64,000 nucleotides of DNA from positions 1 to 64,000 of the forward strand of contig JBBFLF010000003.1 in assembly GCA_037481655.1 (NCBI GenBank), given 5' to 3'. The notes under the pieces were generated by a model. That model saw only the letters and a program-made list of their open reading frames with translations. It did no database searches and was not told the origin of the DNA. Shown here in pieces: positions 40,851 through 51,602 of the stretch (position 1 is the first letter of the stretch; each line of letters opens with the position of its first letter). This DNA is from Desulfobaccales bacterium (GTDB lineage: Bacteria; Desulfobacterota; Desulfobaccia; Desulfobaccales; 0-14-0-80-60-11). A program made the position numbers and the translations under genes.

Positions 40851-41618
40851 TTAAGCCTTTTCCGCCAGCTTCTCGTACATTTTGATGAAAGGCTTCACCA
40901 AATCAATGGGGATGGGGAACAGGGTGGTGGAATTGTTTTCCGCCGCAATCTCCCGCAAGGTCTGCAGGTAGCGGAGCTGCAGGGACATGGGCTCCGCGGC
41001 CAGCACCCGGGCGGCTTCCGCCATCTTGGCGGCGGCCTGATACTCGCCCTCGGCGTTGATGACCTTGGCCCGCCGCTCCCGCTCGGCCTCCGCCTGCTTG
41101 GCCATGGCCCGCTGCATCTCCACCGGCAGGTCGATGGCCTTGAGCTCCACCAGGGTTACCTTGATGCCCCAGGGATCGGTGTGTTTGTCCAAAATCTCCG
41201 CCAGTTGGGCGTTGACCTTCTCCCGCTCCGCCAACAGATCGTCCAACTCCACCTGGCCGCAGACGCTGCGCAAGGTGGTCTGGGCCAGAAGCTGGGTGGC
41301 GGAATAGTAATCCCGCACCTCAATGACCGCCTTGACGGGATCGATCACCCGGAAATAGACCACCGCATTCACCTTGATGGAGACGTTGTCCCGGGTGATG
41401 ATCTCCTGGCTGGGGACGTCATAGGTGACCAGCTGCAGGTTCACCTTCACCAGACGGTCGATGAGGGGGATGACGATGATCCAGCCCGGGCCCTTGGCCC
41501 CGGGAAGGGCCCGGCCCAGCCGGAAGATAACGCCCCGCTCGTATTCATTGAGAATTTTGATGGCACTGAACAGGAAAAACACCAACAGCACCAGAATCAC
41601 GGTGTAGCCGGAAAACAT
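40851..41618 (-). CDS. Slipin / stomatin-family (SPFH) protein
   Basis: 255 residues: an N-terminal membrane anchor ([22 protein letters not shown]), then the SPFH/Band 7 domain ([66 protein letters not shown]) and a coiled-coil tail with [23 protein letters not shown]. It organises membrane microdomains, and stomatin homologues are substrates of the NfeD protease encoded next to it. The ATG at 41618 follows GAGGTGA; a longer frame is spurious. Lies 147 bases downstream of the nfeD gene on the same strand. Confidence 0.93.
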   Translation of the reverse strand: MFSGYTVILVLLVFFLFSAIKILNEYERGVIFRLGRALPGAKGPGWIIVIPLIDRLVKVNLQLVTYDVPSQEIITRDNVSIKVNAVVYFRVIDPVKAVIEVRDYYSATQLLAQTTLRSVCGQVELDDLLAEREKVNAQLAEILDKHTDPWGIKVTLVELKAIDLPVEMQRAMAKQAEAERERRAKVINAEGEYQAAAKMAEAARVLAAEPMSLQLRYLQTLREIAAENNSTTLFPIPIDLVKPFIKMYEKLAEKA

Positions 41619-41765
41619 CGTGTCACCTCGTGTGGGAATGTGGTTTGCTGCCAATGCACCGCCGGCAGGGCGATGTGTCTGCCAAGAGGGCGAGCTTCCA
41701 TGAGACAAACGTAGGCCTCGCCGGCACCTCAAGGGCGGGCCTGGCCGTCCACTGGGCTTTTGGGT

Positions 41766-43076
41766 TTAGCGTCCCGGCGTCCGGGGCACCGGCCGGACTT
41801 TCAGTGTCAGGCCGGTGACCTCCACCACCTCCACCGGCTCGCCCTTGGCCACCGGGGTGTCGCTTACCGCCTGCCAGTACTCCCCGTGCACAAAGACCTG
41901 GCCTTGGGGAGCGAGATCGGTATAGGCCACCCCCCGTTCCCCCACCAGGCCGGCGGGGCCGGTGAGGGAGCGCCGCATCTGGCTCTTCACCACCAGGGCG
42001 CTGATCCCCAGGAAAAACAGGGCAATGGCCGCCAGGGAGGGAATGAGGATACTCCAGGCCACCGCCATCCCCCCTTCCGCTTCCCCGCCCCTGAAGAGCA
42101 TCATCCCCCCCAGGGCCAGGGAGATGAGGCCCGCCAGGGTGAGGAGCCCGAAGCTGGTGACGTAGATCTCCAGGATAAAAAAGATGAAGGCCAGGAGAAT
42201 CAAAAGGACGCCGATGAAATTGACGGGCAGGGTCTGAAAGGCGTAGAAGGCCAGAAGCAGGCTCATGGCCCCCACCACCCCGGGGAGGATGGCGCCGGGG
42301 TGGGCCAGCTCAAAATAGAGCCCCGCCAGCCCGATGAGCATGAGAATGAAGGCGATATTGGGGTCGGCGATGTGCTTGAGGATGCGGGTGCCCAAGCCCT
42401 CGGGGATGTCCCTGAGGGGCACGCCGGTGGTCTTGAGCGTGCGGGGGCCGGCCGCGGTTTTGGCGGTGCGGTTGTGAAGCGCCGCCACCAGGTCCCCCAG
42501 GTTGTCCGCCACCAGGTCAATCACCTTAAGGCGCAGGGCCTCGGCCGCGTCGATAGAGACGCTCTTGCGCACCGCCTTCTCCACCCAGTCGGCGTTGCGG
42601 CCCCGCTCCAGGGCCAAAGCCCGGCCGTAGGCCGCCATGTCGTTGAGCACCTTGTCGCTCATCACCTTGTCGGCCTTGCCCAGCCCCACGGCCACCGGGT
42701 GAGCGGCGCCGATGTTGGTGCCCGGCGCCATGGCGGCCACATGCGCCGCGATGGTGATGAAGACCCCGGCGGAGGCGGCCCGGGCCCCTTTGGGGGACAC
42801 GTACACCACCACCGGCACTTTGGAATTGGCGATGGCCTGGTTGATCCTGCGCATGGAGGCATCCAGGCCGCCAGGGGTGTCCAATTGCAGGATGAGGGCC
42901 TCAGCCTGCTCCTTTTCGGCCCGCCGGATGCAGTCCACCACAAATTCCGCCACCCCGGGGTTGATGGAGCCCACCACCGGCGCCACCAGGATGACCCGCT
43001 CCTGGGCCTGCGTGGTGGGGGAGCCGCCCAGCAGGGCTCCCAGGATCATCAGGAGGGCGCACAGATACTTATTCAT
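41766..43076 (-). CDS. NfeD-family membrane serine protease
   Basis: 436 residues, full-length NfeD1b-type: signal peptide (1-24), ClpP-like protease domain with Ser102 in GARAASAGVFIT (nucleophile) and a Lys near 142 (the expected general base, as in Pyrococcus PH1510), four to five transmembrane helices between about 245 and 360, and a C-terminal OB-fold (GLVGERGVAYTDLAPQGQVFVHGEYWQAVSDTPVAKGEPVEVVEVTGLTLKV). It cleaves the C-terminal hydrophobic region of stomatin-like proteins; its slipin partner is the next gene. Overlaps the udg stop by eight bases. Confidence 0.93.
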   Translation of the reverse strand: MNKYLCALLMILGALLGGSPTTQAQERVILVAPVVGSINPGVAEFVVDCIRRAEKEQAEALILQLDTPGGLDASMRRINQAIANSKVPVVVYVSPKGARAASAGVFITIAAHVAAMAPGTNIGAAHPVAVGLGKADKVMSDKVLNDMAAYGRALALERGRNADWVEKAVRKSVSIDAAEALRLKVIDLVADNLGDLVAALHNRTAKTAAGPRTLKTTGVPLRDIPEGLGTRILKHIADPNIAFILMLIGLAGLYFELAHPGAILPGVVGAMSLLLAFYAFQTLPVNFIGVLLILLAFIFFILEIYVTSFGLLTLAGLISLALGGMMLFRGGEAEGGMAVAWSILIPSLAAIALFFLGISALVVKSQMRRSLTGPAGLVGERGVAYTDLAPQGQVFVHGEYWQAVSDTPVAKGEPVEVVEVTGLTLKVRPVPRTPGR

Positions 43077-43776
43077 GTCGGCCCAGCCGCGCCATCACCT
43101 TCTGCATGTCCTCCCAGGTTTTGATGCGCTCCCGGGGGAAACGGAGCAGATAGGAGGGGTGAAAGGTGGGCATCACGGGGATGCCCTGGTAACTCTGCCA
43201 GGTGCCCCGCAGTTTGGTCAAAGGGGTGCTGGTTTCCAACAACGCCTGGGTGGCCACCCGCCCCAGGGTGACGATAACCCGGGGCTGGATAGCCTCGATC
43301 TGCTTTTTCAAAAACGGCAGGCAGGCGGCGATCTCATCGGGCTCCGGCTCCCGGTTGCCGGGGGGACGGCTTTTCACCACGTTGGCGATGTAGACTTCCT
43401 CCCGGCGGAGCCCCAGCTTGGCCAGAAGGTTGTTGAGAAGCTGGCCGGCGGCGCCCACAAAGGGCCGCCCCTGCTGATCCTCCTCGGCGCCCGGCCCTTC
43501 GCCGATGAACATCAACTCCGCGGTGGGGGAGCCCTCCCCGAAGACCAGGTGCGTGCGAGTGCGCCAGAGCTTGCAGCGGCGGCAGTCCCCCATCTCCGCC
43601 CGGATTTCCTCCAGGGTGGGGCGACGAGGTGGCGCCGGGGCTTCGGCTAGGGTATCCGGGGCGGCGGTCACGGCATGGGCCGGGGCTCCGGGCCACCCCA
43701 GGCGGCCCTGGAAGGCCAGCCATTCCTTCAGCTGCCGGATCAACTGGGTGAGCTCCGCCGGGGCCGGGTCAGTCAC
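43069..43776 (-). CDS. Uracil-DNA glycosylase, family 4 (Fe-S type)
   Basis: 235 residues from the GTG at 43776, which follows AGGAGGAAGGAC and overlaps the coaBC stop by eight bases. Motif 1 [23 protein letters not shown] and the HPSYLLR motif are typical of thermophilic-type family 4 uracil-DNA glycosylases, which remove uracil from DNA. The Fe-S ligand set CxxC...C...C is incomplete: Cys65 and Cys68 and Cys152 (AACLPF) are present, but the position usually Cys in NVVKCRPPGNR is Ser136 (codon AGC). Whether the cluster still forms is unclear. Confidence 0.9.
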   Translation of the reverse strand: MTDPAPAELTQLIRQLKEWLAFQGRLGWPGAPAHAVTAAPDTLAEAPAPPRRPTLEEIRAEMGDCRRCKLWRTRTHLVFGEGSPTAELMFIGEGPGAEEDQQGRPFVGAAGQLLNNLLAKLGLRREEVYIANVVKSRPPGNREPEPDEIAACLPFLKKQIEAIQPRVIVTLGRVATQALLETSTPLTKLRGTWQSYQGIPVMPTFHPSYLLRFPRERIKTWEDMQKVMARLGRHE

Positions 43777-44983
43777 GTCCTTCCTCCTGGCCGCCCCAGG
43801 ACTCCGCCAGCCAGTCCAACAGGCGCTCTGCCACCTCATCTTTGCTCAGCAAAGGCAAGGCCATAGGCTCCCCCTCCCGGGGGATGAGGGTCACTTCGTT
43901 GGTATCCACGGCAAAGCCGCTGTCCGGCCGGTTCACCTCGTTGGCCACGATGAGGTCCAGGTTTTTCGCCTCCAGCTTGCGCCGGGCTTCGGCCAGGAGA
44001 TCCCCGGTTTCGGCGGCAAAGCCGATGAGCACCTGCCGGGTCTTCAAGGGGGCCAGCTCCTTTAAAAGATCGGGGTTTTGCACCAGCCGGAGCTCCTGGG
44101 CCTGGGGGCCCCGCTTCAGTTTTTTGGATGCCAGGGACTCGGGGCGGTAATCGCTCACCGCCGCAGCCATAATGAGGGCGTCCGCCTCCGGGAAGCGCTC
44201 CTTAAGCACGGTGAGCATCTCCAAAGCGCTCCGCACCCTGACCATCTCCACCCCATGGGGCGCGGGCAAGGCGGTGGGGCCGCTCACCAGGGTCACCTCG
44301 GCCCCTCGGCGCCAGGCGGCCTTGGCCACGGCATAGCCCATCTTGCCGCTGGAGCGGTTGGTGAGGAAGCGCACCGGGTCCAGGTCCTCATGGGTGGGCC
44401 CGGCGGTGACCAGAATCCGGCGGCCGGCCAGATCCTGGGGGCTAACGAGGCGGGCGGCGGCCGCCAGGATGTCCTCCACCTCCGGCAAGCGGCCATAACC
44501 CACCGCGCCGCAGGCCAAAGGCCCGGCCGCAGGCCGTAAGACCGTCATCCCCCGCTGCTCCAGGCGGGCCAGGTTTTCCTGGACCACCGGGTTGGCGTAC
44601 ATCTCGCAGTTCATGGCCGGGCAGAGCAGCACCGGCCGGGTGGCGGCCAACAGGATGGTGGTGAGGAGGTCATCGCCGAGGCCGGCGGCCACCTTGCCGA
44701 TGAGGTTGGCGGTGGCCGGCGCCAGGATGAGGAGGTCCACCTGCTGCCCCAGCCAGATGTGCTCCAGGGGGTGGATGCCTTGCCCGAAGAGATGGGTGCC
44801 CACCGTCTGGCCGGTGACCGCGGCGAAGGTGAGGGGGGTGACAAACTCCTGGGCACCCCTGGTCATCACCACCTTGACCTGGGCGCCGCCGGTCACCAGC
44901 CGGCGGGCCAGCTCCACCGCCTTGTAGCAGGCGATGCCGCCGCTCACCCCCAACAGGATGCGCTTTCCTTGAAAGATCATCAT
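43769..44983 (-). CDS. coaBC: Bifunctional phosphopantothenoylcysteine decarboxylase / phosphopantothenate-cysteine ligase
   Basis: 404 residues. The N-terminal CoaC flavoprotein decarboxylase domain ([63 protein letters not shown]) and C-terminal CoaB CTP-dependent ligase domain ([66 protein letters not shown]) are in the usual order. They catalyse the second and third steps after phosphopantothenate in CoA synthesis. It is the first gene of a likely coaBC-udg-nfeD-slipin run. Confidence 0.96.
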   Translation of the reverse strand: MMIFQGKRILLGVSGGIACYKAVELARRLVTGGAQVKVVMTRGAQEFVTPLTFAAVTGQTVGTHLFGQGIHPLEHIWLGQQVDLLILAPATANLIGKVAAGLGDDLLTTILLAATRPVLLCPAMNCEMYANPVVQENLARLEQRGMTVLRPAAGPLACGAVGYGRLPEVEDILAAAARLVSPQDLAGRRILVTAGPTHEDLDPVRFLTNRSSGKMGYAVAKAAWRRGAEVTLVSGPTALPAPHGVEMVRVRSALEMLTVLKERFPEADALIMAAAVSDYRPESLASKKLKRGPQAQELRLVQNPDLLKELAPLKTRQVLIGFAAETGDLLAEARRKLEAKNLDLIVANEVNRPDSGFAVDTNEVTLIPREGEPMALPLLSKDEVAERLLDWLAESWGGQEEGRD

Positions 44984-45051
44984 GCGTGCTGCGCCGTCAC
45001 ATCCGGATATGGCCGCCTTGGTGCAGGCGCCCGCCGGACTTTCCTGGCCCC

Positions 45052-45672
45052 TCAGAAGAACGGATTGTATTTGCGCTCGTGGCCGATGGTGGTCACTGGC
45101 CCATGGCCGGGATAGACGATGTAGTGGTCCCCCAGGGTGAAGAGCTTTTCCCGGACGTTGCGGATGAGGGCGTTGAAATCGCCCCCGGGGAAATCGGTGC
45201 GGCCGATGGAGCCGGCAAAGAGGGTGTCCCCCACGTACACCAGGTTGGAGTCCTCCAGCACCAGGGAGATGCCGCCCGGGGTATGACCAGGGGTGTGCAG
45301 CACCTTGAGGCGATATTTCCCGAAGCTCAGCACATCCCCCTCCTTGAGGAGGATGTCCGCCTGGGAAGGACGCATGGGCTTGCCGGTGAACATCAGGGCC
45401 TCATTGGCCCGGAGCAACATGGGGGCATCCAAGGCATGGATGGCGATCTCCGCCCCGGTGGCCTCCTTCACCGGCTGGTTGGCATCCACGTGATCAAAAT
45501 GGCCGTGGGTGTCGATGATGTATTTGAGCTTAAAGCCGTGGTAGCGCAGGGCCTCCAGGATCTCATCCTCGTCTCCGCCCGGGTCGATGACCACCGCCTC
45601 CTTGGTCTCCTCATCACCCAGGATGTAACAGTTGACCTCCAGCAGTCCCACCACCAGGGGTTTTTGGATCAT
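45052..45672 (-). CDS. Metallo-beta-lactamase fold hydrolase (glyoxalase II-like)
   Basis: 206 residues with the MBL metal motif THGHFDHVD (His56, His58, Asp60, His61), a second His in LKVLHTPGHTPGG and an Asp in YVGDTLFAGSIGRTD. The length and sequence fit the YcbL-like branch of hydroxyacylglutathione hydrolases, many of which have unknown thioester substrates. Located between coaBC and a LysE transporter. Confidence 0.88.
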   Translation of the reverse strand: MIQKPLVVGLLEVNCYILGDEETKEAVVIDPGGDEDEILEALRYHGFKLKYIIDTHGHFDHVDANQPVKEATGAEIAIHALDAPMLLRANEALMFTGKPMRPSQADILLKEGDVLSFGKYRLKVLHTPGHTPGGISLVLEDSNLVYVGDTLFAGSIGRTDFPGGDFNALIRNVREKLFTLGDHYIVYPGHGPVTTIGHERKYNPFF

Positions 45673-45695
45673 AAAGGTTCAGGCTCCTCGTGGTT

Positions 45696-46340
45696 TTAGG
45701 CGTTCCAGAAGAATTTCAGGCCCTGGAGGCCGAAGTAGCCCCCGAAAGCGAAAAGAAAGACCCCGCAGCCGGCCAGGAATCCCCGGTAGACCGTATCGGA
45801 GATGAAGCGGCGGCCCTGGGCCACCGCCGCGGCCACCAGGGAATACCAGGCGAAGTCCGCCAGGATGTGCCCGGCAAAGAAGAGAAAGACCCCCACAAGG
45901 CCGAAGCGGGCGGCAAACAGAACATAGCCCAGGCCGATGGTGAGCCACCACAAGAGCCAGTAGGGGTTGGCCAGGCTCATGAGCACCCCGGCCAGGACCG
46001 GATTAAGACCACCGGCCTCCTGCCCTTCCAGGCTCAGGCGGCTGGTGCGGGCGGCCTGAAGCAGGCCCCAGCCCATCCAGCCCAGCACGCCGGCGCCCAC
46101 CAGGCCCACGGTGCCCAGGATCTGTGGGCGGTTGAGCCAGCCCCCCACGCCGGCCAGGAGCAGCAGCACCAAAGCCAGCTCCAGGAGGCCGTGGCCCAGG
46201 ATGATGAGGGGGCCGGCCCAGAAACCCCGGCGGCCGGCCTCACCCACCGTCACCGTGAGGAGGGGTCCGGGCATCAGCGCCCCGGACAGGGCCACCACAA
46301 AGGAAGTGGCCGGCACCCCGGCCAGCACCCACAGATCCAT
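45696..46340 (-). CDS. LysE/RhtB-family amino acid exporter
   Basis: 214 residues with about six transmembrane helices and the LysE-type opening SFVVALSGALMPGPLLTVTVGEAGRRGFWAGPLIILGHGLLE. The family exports amino acids such as lysine, threonine, homoserine. The ATG at 46340 follows a GGGGGCAGG site and begins where family members begin; the longer frame to 46445 is unlikely. About 24 bases separate its stop from the MBL start. Confidence 0.85.
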   Translation of the reverse strand: MDLWVLAGVPATSFVVALSGALMPGPLLTVTVGEAGRRGFWAGPLIILGHGLLELALVLLLLAGVGGWLNRPQILGTVGLVGAGVLGWMGWGLLQAARTSRLSLEGQEAGGLNPVLAGVLMSLANPYWLLWWLTIGLGYVLFAARFGLVGVFLFFAGHILADFAWYSLVAAAVAQGRRFISDTVYRGFLAGCGVFLFAFGGYFGLQGLKFFWNA

Positions 46341-46514
46341 GACCTGCCCCCATGCGATATCGAAAGTAAAAATTAACACAGCCGGGCTGATTTTCCAAGA
46401 GAAATCCGGGGATAGCGGTCCGGTCACAACCGGTCCCCTGCCCACTGCGGGGAAATTTCACCCCGGCCGGTTATAGTCCGAAAAAGATTATGATCTCAAC
46501 GTCAGGAAGCGGAG

Positions 46515-46709
46515 ATGAAGACTGCGAGGAAACGGCAGGGGCAAGGGAAGTTGATCAAGGCGGCAGCCTGTATCTCGGTGTACCTGGCGGCCTTTCTTTT
46601 TTTCAGGGCCAGCCTGGGGGCGCTGGGCGAGAGCCTCAGCCTGATGCCCCTGGATCTGGTGCAGGAGCTGGCAGCCATGAAGAGCCTATTTCAGGGGTTC
46701 GGTTACTAA
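46515..46709 (+). CDS. Small single-pass membrane protein (hypothetical)
   Basis: 64 residues: a basic N-terminus (MKTARKRQGQGKLIKAA), one membrane segment (about 17-33, ACISVYLAAFLFFRASL) and a short acidic amphipathic tail. GAAGCGGAG precedes the ATG. No family recognised. Plausible as a real small protein because of its clear membrane-topology pattern and clean start, but supported only by sequence. Confidence 0.45.
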   Translation: MKTARKRQGQGKLIKAAACISVYLAAFLFFRASLGALGESLSLMPLDLVQELAAMKSLFQGFGY

Positions 46710-47044
46710 AAGCGCGGCTAAATTCCCAGAGAAAGGGCAGGGGACCAGGGGAGCGGTCTCAGGGTGGCGGCAATCCTCCACCAATCAGAAAATTGCGGCT
46801 GGAGGGCATCAGGCCCTCGGAGGTCGCAAGTCTGAGCCGTCCGGGTTTTATGGAAGAAGGCCCGAGGAAGAGGTCTTCGCGGCCGAGGCCTGACCCAGTT
46901 CCCGAGCTGCCCCATCTGGCGAGTTCATTCGCCCCATCAGAGGCAAAATAAAAGGGGAGGGCGGGGATACCCTGCTCCACCGCTCTCCCCCTGCACCATG
47001 GCGGCCAGCCTCTCTTTTCGGGCGAAACCGCCCGGCCACCCTCC
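46710..47044. other. Intergenic region downstream of enolase
   Basis: A 335-base gap with no supportable gene. It contains a G/C-rich palindrome remnant (AGGGGAGGGCGGGGATACCC ... CCGCTCTCCCC, about 46950-46990) near the enolase stop, related in look to the composite repeats. Confidence 0.4.
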
Positions 47045-48421
<1,377 letters not shown>

Positions 48422-48502
48422 TTATGCCAGGGTCACCCAGGTATCCGGGTGCTGCTCGGTGACCAACCCGCCCTGCCTTGAGGGTGGGCCAGCCGCAAAA
48501 AA

Positions 48503-48539
48503 CCCCAGGCCCCCGGCCGCTCTGGCCGGGAACCTGGGG
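48503..48539 (-). terminator. Rho-independent terminator of the DUF6600 repeat protein gene
   Basis: CCCCAGG...CCGGCC-GCTCT-GGCCGG...CCTGGGG forms an extended stem, followed on the minus strand by TTTTTT (the A-run at 48497-48502). It lies about 34 bases after the stop codon at 48573. Confidence 0.85.
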
Positions 48540-48572
48540 GCATGATAGCAGAGTTTCAGGCGGGAAGGAAGC

Positions 48573-51170
48573 TTATTGAGGCTGGAAGGGCCCCTTCCGC
48601 TGTTGCTGTTGTTGCTGCTGCTGCTTCTGGCCGCCGCCCCCGCCGCCTTTGGGCTGCTGGGGAGGCGGAGGAGCGCTCATCTGCTTGGGAGGACCGCCAC
48701 CACCCGGACCCCGCTGGACCTGCGGCGGAGCGCCTCCGCCGGAACCCCGATTGATCTGCGGCGGTCCGCCAGCACCCGGGCCCCGCTGGATCTGAGGCGG
48801 CGCTCCCCCGGCCCCCGGGCCTCTCATGCTCTGGGAGCCAGGAGGGGGACCCATGGGAGGCTGCTGCTTGATCTTGGGGGCGCCCCCACCCGGAGGGGTT
48901 CCGGGAGGCATCCCGCCGGGACCCCGCTGGAGGCCAGGCTGGCCCGGGCCGCCGGGACCCCGCTGCATCCCCGGCTGTCCAGGTGCCCCCGGACCCCGCT
49001 GAAAGCCGGGTTGGCCCTGTCCGGGAGGGGTGCCGCCCGGACCTTTGATCTGGCCAGGGGGTTGCATCTGGCCTTCCCCAGGACCGCGGCGGATGCCAGG
49101 ACCTTCCCCCGGGCCGCGGCGCACCCCGGGCATGCCCTCGGGCATGGTGCCCGTGGGGCCACGACGGATGCCGGGCTGCCCAGTTCCCTGGCCGGGCGGC
49201 TGGAAGCCTTCCCCGGCAGGCCCACGGCCTTTGCCCGGACCGATGCCGGGCTGACCGCCGGGCCCTTTGCCCTGGCCGGGGGGCTGGAAGCCTTCCCCGG
49301 CAGGCCCGCGGCCTCTGCCCGGACCGATGCCGGGCTGACCTTCACCCGGACCACGGCCTACGCCCTGCTGTTGGCCCGGGCCGGCAAAACCCGCGCCGGG
49401 ACCTTTCGCCCCACCGCGGCCGATGCCGGGCTGGCCTTCACCGGGACCCCGACCGAGACCCGGCTGCCCGCCGGGCCCCCTGCCCTGGCCGGGAGTCTGG
49501 AAGCCTTCCCCGGCAGGCCCGCGGCCTCTGCCCGGACCGATGCCGGGCTGGCCTTCACCCGGACCACGGCCCACGCCCTGCTGCTGGCCCGGGCCAACAA
49601 AACCCGCGCCGGGACCTTTCGCCCCACCGCGGCCGATGCCGGGCTGGCCTTCACCGGGACCCCGACCGAGACCCGGCTGCCCGCCGGGCCCCCTGCCCTG
49701 GCCGGGAGTCTGGAAGCCTTCCCCGGCAGGCCCGCGGCCTCTGCCCGGACCGATGCCGGGCTGGCCTTCACCCGGACCACGGCCAATGCCCTGCTGCTGG
49801 CCTGGGCCGACAAAGCCCGCACCGGGGCCTTTCGCTCCACCGCGGCCGATGCCGGGCTGGCCTTCACCCACACCCATCCCCGGTCCCCGACCGGTCATGC
49901 CAGGCTGACCATGGCCGAAGCCGCGGCCGCCCATCTGGGTGAAGGTCTCCGCGCCCTTGATGGGCTTGGCGGTCTGGATGCGCTTTTCCATTTCCGGGGT
50001 GATGGGTTGAATCGCTTTCTGGGAAAGCCCCAGGCCCTTCATGCCATAAGTGCGGCCCTCCCAGGCCCCCGAGCCGCGACCGGGACCCATGGTTCCCCGG
50101 GGATCCGCCAGGAGCGGGCGTTCGGCCTTGGGAATGCGGCCCCGGTCAAAGGTGGGCCACACCGCCGGCTTGGCAATGGCGCCGGGGTTGGCGATCTGGT
50201 TGCGGTTGATGATGGCATTGACGTTTTGCACCCGCATGGGATTGCCCCACTTGTTGAACTCCCGGGGCGGGGTAATGTGGGGCATCACATCCCGGTGCTT
50301 GGCAAAGACCACATCCGGAGGGTAGCCGTTCCTGATATTGGTAACGTTATAGTTGTTGATGTAGTTATTGATGACCGTGTGGTTGACATTGGTCACCCGG
50401 GAGACGTATTCCACCGGAGGCCCCCAGTTGTACGCCCCGGGGATGGCTCCCCCCACGAAATACGTCGGCGGGTAGTAAGTGGGATAATACCAGTTGGTGA
50501 TGATGCGGGTGACGGGGTAGACCACCGGATAGTACGCCGGCGGTGCCAAGCAACCGCAGCCCATATAGGTATAGGCCGGGGTGTAGGGTTGGCCCAGGCC
50601 CAGAAGGAAGCTGGCCGCCTGGGAGAAGATCCAGAAGGGGGCCGTGAGCACATTGAGGATGGGCTGCCCCGGGGCCCAGCCCGACGGATACCAGCCCGTG
50701 TTGGGCGGCGGCACGTAGTTGGGCGGGGGGATGGGAGCCCAGCCGATGTAAGCGGTATCCACCGCGCTGCCGATGGCGGTCTCCGGGGTGTTGCGCCAGG
50801 TCACGGTGCTGGGATACCAGGTGCGACCGGGGACCCACACCCAACCGTAGGTTTCCGTGGGCATCCAGTTGCCGTAATGGTAGGTGGCCCAGCCCCAGGG
50901 TTCTTCGGTCTCAAAGATATACCCGTGTTTAGTGGGCACCCAGCGGCCGTTGACGTACGGTCGCCAGTCCTCCTCCACCTGGTTAGGGTACCAGACCGGG
51001 CCGTATTCCTCGTAATCGACCCATTGGCCATACTGGGTCAGCTCCTCATAAAAGATGGCCGCATCTTCCGTCCCGGCCCGGGCCGCCGAGGGCAGACCGG
51101 TGATGCCGGCCAGAAGGAGGAGCATCCCCATGGCTAAGGCCAGTCCGCTGACCGTCCGATGTCGTGACAT
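48573..51170 (-). CDS. Secreted DUF6600-type protein with long Gly/Pro/Arg repeat tail
   Basis: 865 residues. A signal peptide (about 1-32, ending AARAGTE) precedes a Trp/Tyr-rich DUF6600-like domain (about 40-240: YGQWVDYEEYGPVWYPNQVEEDWRPYVNGRWV, WGWATYHYGNWMPTETYGWVWVPG). The rest is low-complexity Gly/Pro/Arg/Gln. It contains tandem 213-base repeats (71 residues each) from about 49198 to 49860 with two well-preserved copies (49411-49623 and 49624-49836). The tail ends in a Gln/Pro-rich stretch. A surface or outer-membrane role is likely; the highly repetitive tail may be elastic or adhesive, but this is inference. Confidence 0.8.
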   Translation of the reverse strand: MSRHRTVSGLALAMGMLLLLAGITGLPSAARAGTEDAAIFYEELTQYGQWVDYEEYGPVWYPNQVEEDWRPYVNGRWVPTKHGYIFETEEPWGWATYHYGNWMPTETYGWVWVPGRTWYPSTVTWRNTPETAIGSAVDTAYIGWAPIPPPNYVPPPNTGWYPSGWAPGQPILNVLTAPFWIFSQAASFLLGLGQPYTPAYTYMGCGCLAPPAYYPVVYPVTRIITNWYYPTYYPPTYFVGGAIPGAYNWGPPVEYVSRVTNVNHTVINNYINNYNVTNIRNGYPPDVVFAKHRDVMPHITPPREFNKWGNPMRVQNVNAIINRNQIANPGAIAKPAVWPTFDRGRIPKAERPLLADPRGTMGPGRGSGAWEGRTYGMKGLGLSQKAIQPITPEMEKRIQTAKPIKGAETFTQMGGRGFGHGQPGMTGRGPGMGVGEGQPGIGRGGAKGPGAGFVGPGQQQGIGRGPGEGQPGIGPGRGRGPAGEGFQTPGQGRGPGGQPGLGRGPGEGQPGIGRGGAKGPGAGFVGPGQQQGVGRGPGEGQPGIGPGRGRGPAGEGFQTPGQGRGPGGQPGLGRGPGEGQPGIGRGGAKGPGAGFAGPGQQQGVGRGPGEGQPGIGPGRGRGPAGEGFQPPGQGKGPGGQPGIGPGKGRGPAGEGFQPPGQGTGQPGIRRGPTGTMPEGMPGVRRGPGEGPGIRRGPGEGQMQPPGQIKGPGGTPPGQGQPGFQRGPGAPGQPGMQRGPGGPGQPGLQRGPGGMPPGTPPGGGAPKIKQQPPMGPPPGSQSMRGPGAGGAPPQIQRGPGAGGPPQINRGSGGGAPPQVQRGPGGGGPPKQMSAPPPPQQPKGGGGGGQKQQQQQQQQRKGPFQPQ
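49198..49860 (-). repeat. 213-base tandem repeats within the DUF6600 protein gene
   Basis: Identical landmarks (CCACCGCGGCC on the plus strand) occur at 49411, 49624 and 49837, exactly 213 bases apart, so the unit is in frame (71 codons). Divergent units extend on the left. Each unit encodes a GPGEGQPGIG/GRGRGPAGEGFQ/GPGQQQGVG pattern. Confidence 0.85.
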
Positions 51171-51602
51171 GAAGGTCTCCTTTTAGCGAATAATATTGCC
51201 GGTGCTCCCCTGGAGGCGTTTCTGACCGCCTGCCGGGGGAACCTTCCCTCACCGCTGCCTTGCCGAGCTGCTGTCTAACCCCCCATCGTCTCTGCCACCT
51301 CCAAACCCGTGATTATCGGCCTGAGGCCTTTTTTTGCCTGGGAAAAACTCATTCCCGGTGGAATATGGAATACTGCATGTTAGATAAATTCCCCCCGGCA
51401 GATATTAAGTGGGTTCTGCCTTTCTGGCGGCCAGAAAGCTCCCTGAGGACATTGTCGCCGGGCTCGGTACCCGGGCCTGGAAAACTGCTCCTGGCACTTA
51501 CCCATTTTTTGTCGGCCCGCTCTTCCTCCTTATCGGCAGCGGCCCTTCAAAACCTTTCCCTTGTGATAAAATTTCTTTCACTGTCTGCCCCCGGCCACGG
51601 GC
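51171..51602. other. Intergenic region upstream of the DUF6600 gene
   Basis: A 432-base gap between the start of the DUF6600 gene and the end of the Clp1-like gene. No gene can be supported; composition is mixed with a short AT-rich stretch near 51360-51400 that may hold the promoter for the DUF6600 gene. Confidence 0.4.

Noticed and set aside
48576-51137. An 853-residue open frame on the plus strand opposite the DUF6600 gene
   Set aside because: It is a GC-driven antisense frame of a low-complexity gene. It lacks recognisable domains, whereas the minus strand has a signal peptide, a conserved Trp/Tyr domain and a downstream terminator.
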